Notes under the pieces: model-generated | Database searches by the model: none | Seen by the model: the letters and a program-made list of their open reading frames with translations, nothing else | Told to the model about the DNA's origin: nothing | Made by a program: the position numbers and the translations under genes | Part shown: positions 59,994 to 64,000 of the stretch, piece by piece | Position numbering within the stretch: the first letter of the stretch is position 1 | Layout: each line of letters opens with the position of its first letter | Assembly: GCA_029864335.1 (NCBI GenBank) | Contig: JAOTTS010000003.1 | Span: 1 to 64,000 of the forward strand | From: Candidatus Nitrosopumilus sp. | GTDB taxonomy: Archaea > Thermoproteota > Nitrososphaeria > Nitrososphaerales > Nitrosopumilaceae | Direction: 5' to 3' | DNA: 64,000 bases

Positions 59994-61221
59994 GAAAAGA
60001 GATCACCCATCACTTGATATTGTTTCGTCAAAAGGTGTGGAGCTTACAGGCAAAAAGATAGTTCTTTGTGTTGCAGGCAGTGTTGCAGCATACAAAGCAA
60101 TTGAATTAGCAAGATTATTGATGAGACATGGTGCTGATGTTACATGTGTTGCAAGCAATGCAGTTACAAAATTGATACAGCCAGATTATTTTAAATGGGC
60201 TACTGGAAATGAGGTCATAACAAAACTCACTGGTGAATTAGAACATATCAAATTAGTAGATTATAAACAATCAGATTTAGTAATTGTATATCCTGCAACA
60301 GCAAATACACTTGGAAAACTTGCAAATGGAATAGATGATACTCCAGTTTCAACAGTACTTACAGTAGGATTTGGTTCCAAGATTCCAATTCTAATGTGTT
60401 TGGCTATGCATGAATCAATGTATGATAATTTAGCAGTTAAAAAAAATATTGAATTTTTAAAAAATAAAATTCAATTTCTTAGCCCACAAATGGTTGAAAG
60501 AAAAGCAAAAGCTCCAGAACCAGAAGATGTTTTAGATGTTGTATTAAAAAAATTTGGATTCACATCAATATTAAAAAATAAAAAAGTGTTAATTACAGCA
60601 GGTCCTACTTTAGAATACATCGATCCAGTAAGAGTAATAACAAATCTTAGTTCCGGAAAAACTGGAGTTCTTTTAGCATCTGAATTGATTTCTGCAGGAG
60701 CCAAAGTTACTATTGTTTATGGACCAGGAAATGAAAAACCTCCAAATGGTGCTAAAATAATCAATGTAACAACAAGTAAAGAAATGTTTGATGCAACTAA
60801 AAATGAGCTAAAGAAAAAATTTGATGTTGTGATTATGGCTGCTGCTGCTTCAGATTATACACCAGAAAGTGTATCTAAATCTAAAATTAAAAGTGACAAA
60901 AAATCCCTAACAATTAGGCTCAAAAAGACACCAAAAATCATTGAACAAGTAAGAAAATTTCAAAAAAATGTGTTACTAGTTGGATTCAAAGCAGAATCAA
61001 ACATTTCAAAAAGTACTTTAATCAAATTAGCTCAAAAAAAGATGAAAGATGTTGATGCAAACATTATGATTGCAAATGATATTGGAAGTAAATATCAAAA
61101 GAATCCTAATAACAATCAGATTTTAATTATAGATAATAAAAAAATTACATCATCAGGATGGAAGAGAAAAGAAAAGATTGTAAAATTAATTAGAAAAGAA
61201 ATTGAAATGAAACTGAAATGA
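59974..61221 (+). CDS. coaBC: Bifunctional phosphopantothenoylcysteine synthetase/decarboxylase
   Basis: 415 aa. The CoaC half (residues about 25-190) has the flavin loop CVAGSVAAYKA, a catalytic His in GELEHIKLV, YPATANTLGKLANG and the substrate clamp region LAMHESMYDN. The CoaB half (from about 200) has ITAGPTLEYIDPVRVITNLS and NIMIANDIG. It adds cysteine to phosphopantothenate and decarboxylates it to 4'-phosphopantetheine. A GTG start at 59974 overlaps panB; an N-terminal extension of about 20 residues is longer than usual. Confidence 0.94.
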   Translation: MSKLIVKKRDHPSLDIVSSKGVELTGKKIVLCVAGSVAAYKAIELARLLMRHGADVTCVASNAVTKLIQPDYFKWATGNEVITKLTGELEHIKLVDYKQSDLVIVYPATANTLGKLANGIDDTPVSTVLTVGFGSKIPILMCLAMHESMYDNLAVKKNIEFLKNKIQFLSPQMVERKAKAPEPEDVLDVVLKKFGFTSILKNKKVLITAGPTLEYIDPVRVITNLSSGKTGVLLASELISAGAKVTIVYGPGNEKPPNGAKIINVTTSKEMFDATKNELKKKFDVVIMAAAASDYTPESVSKSKIKSDKKSLTIRLKKTPKIIEQVRKFQKNVLLVGFKAESNISKSTLIKLAQKKMKDVDANIMIANDIGSKYQKNPNNNQILIIDNKKITSSGWKRKEKIVKLIRKEIEMKLK

Positions 61222-61391
61222 AAAACTCTGAGCTAAAAAAATTAACATCACAATATAATGAATTCAGAGCAAAAAAGAAAAGAAAACATGTTAATAGTTT
61301 TAAAATTGAAGAAATGTTAAAAGAAATCGAACATAGATATTTTCATGAAACAGGAAGAACATTAAAATCAGATTTAAAGGAATTTGCCTAA
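61218..61391 (+). CDS. 57-aa basic protein coupled to coaBC
   Basis: Starts MKNSELKKLTSQYNEFRAKK and ends SDLKEFA. A helical, Lys/Arg-rich chain with no cysteines or membrane segments. The ATG overlaps the coaBC stop (ATGA) and its own stop is followed 3 nt later by the methyltransferase start, so it sits inside a compact operon and is probably translated. Family not recognised. Confidence 0.65.
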   Translation: MKNSELKKLTSQYNEFRAKKKRKHVNSFKIEEMLKEIEHRYFHETGRTLKSDLKEFA

Positions 61392-61393
61392 AG

Positions 61394-62239
61394 TTGTCAA
61401 ATCTTGGGTCACTTGAGTACAAAAGAAAAAACATGATAATATGGAATGAGGTTGCACCGCGTTATCATAAAAGATGGGCAAGTATTAGTAAAGGACCATT
61501 CCAAAGTACTTCTAAATTGATAGAACTGGTAGACATTAACAAAGGAAATTCTGTATTAGATGTTGCATGTGGGACTGGTGTTGTCACAAAAGAAATTAGG
61601 AAAAAAGTAGGAAATTTAGGATATGTTGTGGGTGCTGATACTTCTAGTAGAGCAATTGAAATTGCAAAAAAATGGAATGATAAAAAATCAAATTTAGATT
61701 TTCTAAATATTGATGCAGAAAATTTTAGCTTTTCAAAAAAATTTGATATTATTACATGCCAATATGCATTGTTTTTCTTTCCCAATGCTAACAAAGCACT
61801 AAAAAATATGAAAAATAGCCTCAAAAAATCAGGTAAAATTGGAATTTCAGTTCATGGTAGTAGAGAAAAAGTTCCATTTTTTAGCAATATTTTGGATTCA
61901 GTAATTAAATTTATTCCTGATTATGTACCACCTGGTTCTCCAAATCTTGATAGATTTGGGACAAAATCTGCATTAAAAGCAGAAATTAGCAAGGCGGGAT
62001 TCTCAAAAATTTCGGTTAAAGAATTAATTTTTTATTATAGTCCTGGAAAATTTGAGAATTATTGGAAAAATTATATCAAATACATAGCAAAGCCACTAAA
62101 AGAAAAATTAAATGAATTAGAATATTCAAAAAGAAAAGAATTGAAAAAAGTTGTAAAAGATAAAACATCTCAATATACAAAGAAAAACGGAGAGATTCTA
62201 TTTCCTTGGCAAGTTTTAATTTTGACTGCAAAATACTAG
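61394..62239 (+). CDS. Class I SAM-dependent methyltransferase (UbiE-like)
   Basis: 281 aa. Motif I is SVLDVACGTGVVTKEIRKKV, motif II region NLDFLNIDAENFSF, motif III FDIITCQYALFFFPNANKAL. The arrangement resembles the UbiE/COQ5 quinone methylases and small-molecule methylases; the substrate cannot be told by sequence alone. TTG at 61394 (MSNLGSLEYKRKNMIIW) is used; ATG in MIIWNE is an alternative. Confidence 0.85.
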   Translation: MSNLGSLEYKRKNMIIWNEVAPRYHKRWASISKGPFQSTSKLIELVDINKGNSVLDVACGTGVVTKEIRKKVGNLGYVVGADTSSRAIEIAKKWNDKKSNLDFLNIDAENFSFSKKFDIITCQYALFFFPNANKALKNMKNSLKKSGKIGISVHGSREKVPFFSNILDSVIKFIPDYVPPGSPNLDRFGTKSALKAEISKAGFSKISVKELIFYYSPGKFENYWKNYIKYIAKPLKEKLNELEYSKRKELKKVVKDKTSQYTKKNGEILFPWQVLILTAKY

Positions 62240-62255
62240 GATTCAGGAAATAAGA

Positions 62256-62738
62256 ATGGTAAAAGAAAACAAGAAAAAAGAGGGAAAGCCAAAAAAGAAT
62301 GATTTTAAAGCATTCCTTAAGAAAAGAGCACCGATCTATCTTGCTTTGATCGCAATGCTTGTAGTATTTGTAATTCCTGAATTAACGAAAGGAGATCTTG
62401 AAAGTAGTTTTCCAGAACTTACATCTGAAGAAAAACAGGTTCTGGATATTTTGATGGATTATAACGGACCAAATGGTTCTGGGTTAACTGTGATGGAAGC
62501 AATAACAAATAAAATTAGTGAAGAGTATCCTGATGAGAAAATTTTTGATCATAAAAAAACTATAGTTGAATTAACTATATCAAAATTACATGCCGAAGAA
62601 TACAACATAGTATTAAATTTCAAATCATATAAAGGTGAATTAAATTATAATTGGAATGTGGAAAAAAGTTTAGGAAAAATTACATCAAATAATCAGGACT
62701 CAAAATACATTATTGATCTAGTAGATTTTTATGATTAG
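62256..62738 (+). CDS. Single-helix membrane protein of unknown function
   Basis: 160 aa. A highly basic cytoplasmic N terminus (residues 1-27), one helix (YLALIAMLVVFVIPEL), then an acidic outer domain with SEEKQVLDILMDYNGPNGSG. It follows the methyltransferase by 16 nt and converges with the M24 peptidase gene. Not recognised. Confidence 0.65.
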   Translation: MVKENKKKEGKPKKNDFKAFLKKRAPIYLALIAMLVVFVIPELTKGDLESSFPELTSEEKQVLDILMDYNGPNGSGLTVMEAITNKISEEYPDEKIFDHKKTIVELTISKLHAEEYNIVLNFKSYKGELNYNWNVEKSLGKITSNNQDSKYIIDLVDFYD

Positions 62739-62740
62739 GC

Positions 62741-63805
62741 TCAAACTTGGACTAAATCTTTAGTAAATTTATGCATTACAACAGGTTTCTCTTTTACTAT
62801 CAATGAATCTTCAATACGAATTCCAAATTTATTTTCAATGTATATTCCTGGTTCAACAGTAATTGCCATATTCTTTTGTAATTTTGTTTCACTTCTGTAA
62901 GAAATAGTTGGAAGTTCATGTACTTCTAATCCAATACCATGACCAGTAGAATGAATAAAGTATTTTCCGTAATTTTTTTCTTCAATGTATTTTCTACAAG
63001 CAAAATCTATATCTTTACAATGTACATTAGGTTTTACAGCTTTTAATCCAAGTTTTTGTGATTCTTTAACAATTTCATATGTTTCATTTGCTTGTTGTGA
63101 AATTTTTCCAAGTGCAAATGTTCTAGTTGCATCAGAGACATATCCTTTGTATCGTAGTGTAAGATCAGTTACAACTAAATCACCTTTTTTGAATTTTCTT
63201 TGTGTGACTTGTGCATGAGGAAGTGCACCGTTTGGACCTCCAGCAATTATCAAAGGATTAAGAGTAGATTTGTAACCAGTGTCAAACATTTCTTGCTCCA
63301 TTGCATATGTCATCAAAATTGTTTGTAATTTAGATTCTTTTTGGCCTACTTTCATTTTTTTCGAGCAAATATTGAACATTTCATCTATTATTTTAGATGC
63401 TTTTTTGAGAATTTGGATTTCTTTTTCATCTTTAATTATACGTGAATTATAAAATGGTTCTGTTGATGATTTAATTTTTGGAATTGATTTTTTCAGGGAC
63501 ATCATTACAGAATAATTTTGACAGTCAGTACAAACCTGATTTTTTTTGATTTTTTGAATTAATGAGGAAATCAAACCAGTTCCACGTTCTGCTGTAACCA
63601 CATCACAATCTTCGGATTCTTCTCGTGCCCTGCATATTTCTAACTCTGGAGCAATAATGGTAGTTTTACCGTTTTTTTCTAGCAATCCAATTGCTTCACC
63701 CCAAAATCCAGTCATGTAAAACAAATTTTCAGGCTCAAATGTTACTAATGTATCACAGTTGATCTTTTGAGCAAATTTTAGAAGATTTTTTCTTCTTTGT
63801 TTCAT
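62741..63805 (-). CDS. M24 family Xaa-Pro aminopeptidase-like metallopeptidase
   Basis: 354 aa. The N-terminal creatinase-like domain (TFEPENLFYMTGFWGEAIG) precedes a pita-bread fold. The five metal ligands are in LVVTDLTLRYKGYVSDATRTF (two Asp), HSTGHGIGLEVHE (His), AITVEPGIYIE (Glu) and FGIRIEDSLIV (Glu). It should remove N-terminal residues ahead of proline or cleave X-Pro dipeptides. Confidence 0.92.
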   Translation of the reverse strand: MKQRRKNLLKFAQKINCDTLVTFEPENLFYMTGFWGEAIGLLEKNGKTTIIAPELEICRAREESEDCDVVTAERGTGLISSLIQKIKKNQVCTDCQNYSVMMSLKKSIPKIKSSTEPFYNSRIIKDEKEIQILKKASKIIDEMFNICSKKMKVGQKESKLQTILMTYAMEQEMFDTGYKSTLNPLIIAGGPNGALPHAQVTQRKFKKGDLVVTDLTLRYKGYVSDATRTFALGKISQQANETYEIVKESQKLGLKAVKPNVHCKDIDFACRKYIEEKNYGKYFIHSTGHGIGLEVHELPTISYRSETKLQKNMAITVEPGIYIENKFGIRIEDSLIVKEKPVVMHKFTKDLVQV

Positions 63806-63878
63806 ACAAAAATTATGTGCCCATTCTCAATTTATGTATGATGTAAAGTTTGTATATGGAAAATTAAATTTGATTACC

Positions 63879-64000
63879 GTGACAGAAGAAAAAGAAAAGA
63901 AAAAAGTTGTTGCTTTACTTTCAGGAGGTTTAGATAGTCAACTTGCGGTACGTATGATGCAAGAACAAGGTTTTGATGTTTCAGCCGTTGCAATAAAAAC
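63879..64000 (+). CDS. PP-loop ATPase, N-terminal fragment (cut by window edge)
   Basis: Forty codons are visible, starting at GTG 63879 (or TTG 63870). VVALLSGGLDSQLAVRMMQE is a PP-loop of the S-G-G-x-D-S type, with EQGFDVSAVAIKT following. Such enzymes activate a substrate carbonyl by adenylation; close relatives include tRNA thiolases of the ThiI/MnmA group, but the rest of the protein is outside the window. Confidence 0.75.
   Translation, partial: MTEEKEKKKVVALLSGGLDSQLAVRMMQEQGFDVSAVAIK

Noticed and set aside
1-64000. CRISPR arrays or intact insertion sequences
   Set aside because: No regularly spaced direct repeats, no transposase and no terminal inverted repeats were found; the only exact long repeat is the in-frame 113-bp pair in a coding region.

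Overview
The window is a low-GC, gene-dense archaeal chromosome segment from a marine-type ammonia-oxidising archaeon (Nitrososphaerota/Thaumarchaeota, Nitrosopumilus-like). This rests on gene content: an Amt ammonium transporter, a cupredoxin, PEFG-CTERM secreted proteins, an archaeal A-type ATP synthase, archaeal pantoate kinase/phosphopantothenate synthetase, Nep1, RNase P protein Rnp4 and ribosomal protein S19e. TATA boxes sit about 25-29 nt before many start codons, which indicates leaderless transcripts.

Layout. 1-4.25 kb: start of rps19e, a membrane protein, a PII-like protein and four disrupted genes (TPR protein, a small ORF, a zinc-ribbon protein, a tyrosine recombinase). 4.28-6.5 kb: rnp4, tRNA-Gly(UCC), nep1 and a glycoside-hydrolase-like protein. 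6.5-11.9 kb: a B12-dependent ribonucleotide reductase (nrdJ) followed by an unusual HTH + ATP-cone + degenerate NrdD protein; the upstream regions of both carry the same 25-26 bp imperfect palindrome. 12-16.5 kb: thiolase/DUF35 pair, nitrilase-family hydrolase, tautomerase, rhomboid protease. 16.5-30 kb: an envelope and metal island with three paralogous secreted proteins whose mature N terminus is predicted to be His-Gly, a CFI-box protein, a cupredoxin, a CopC-CopD-beta-propeller fusion, and a metal ABC transporter with a divergent NikR-like regulator. 30-39 kb: pyrB/pyrI (divergent) and the A-type ATP synthase (K, a 43-aa ORF, D, B, A, E on one strand, I divergent). 39-45 kb: Fe-S protein, sulfurtransferase, amt with a divergent putative regulator, ATP synthase subunit C, a Cas4-like protein with an altered active site. 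45-50.7 kb: pyrH-HD phosphohydrolase-tmk overlapping operon, Hsp20, UbiB-like kinase. 50.9-55.9 kb: a MacB/LolCDE-like ABC exporter operon with an extracytoplasmic COG1361-type protein, opposite a tandem-HTH Lrp-like regulator. 55.9-64 kb: Nudix, PhoU-like, a four-gene CoA biosynthesis operon (pantoate kinase, phosphopantothenate synthetase, PanB, CoaBC), a methyltransferase, an M24 peptidase and the start of a PP-loop ATPase.

The most novel candidate is the putative nucleotide-sensing regulator of ribonucleotide reductase at 9.4-11.7 kb with its shared operator-like motif. Second is the family of secreted proteins with a predicted N-terminal histidine located among copper-protein genes. Apart from one tRNA, no RNA gene, CRISPR array or intact insertion sequence was seen.
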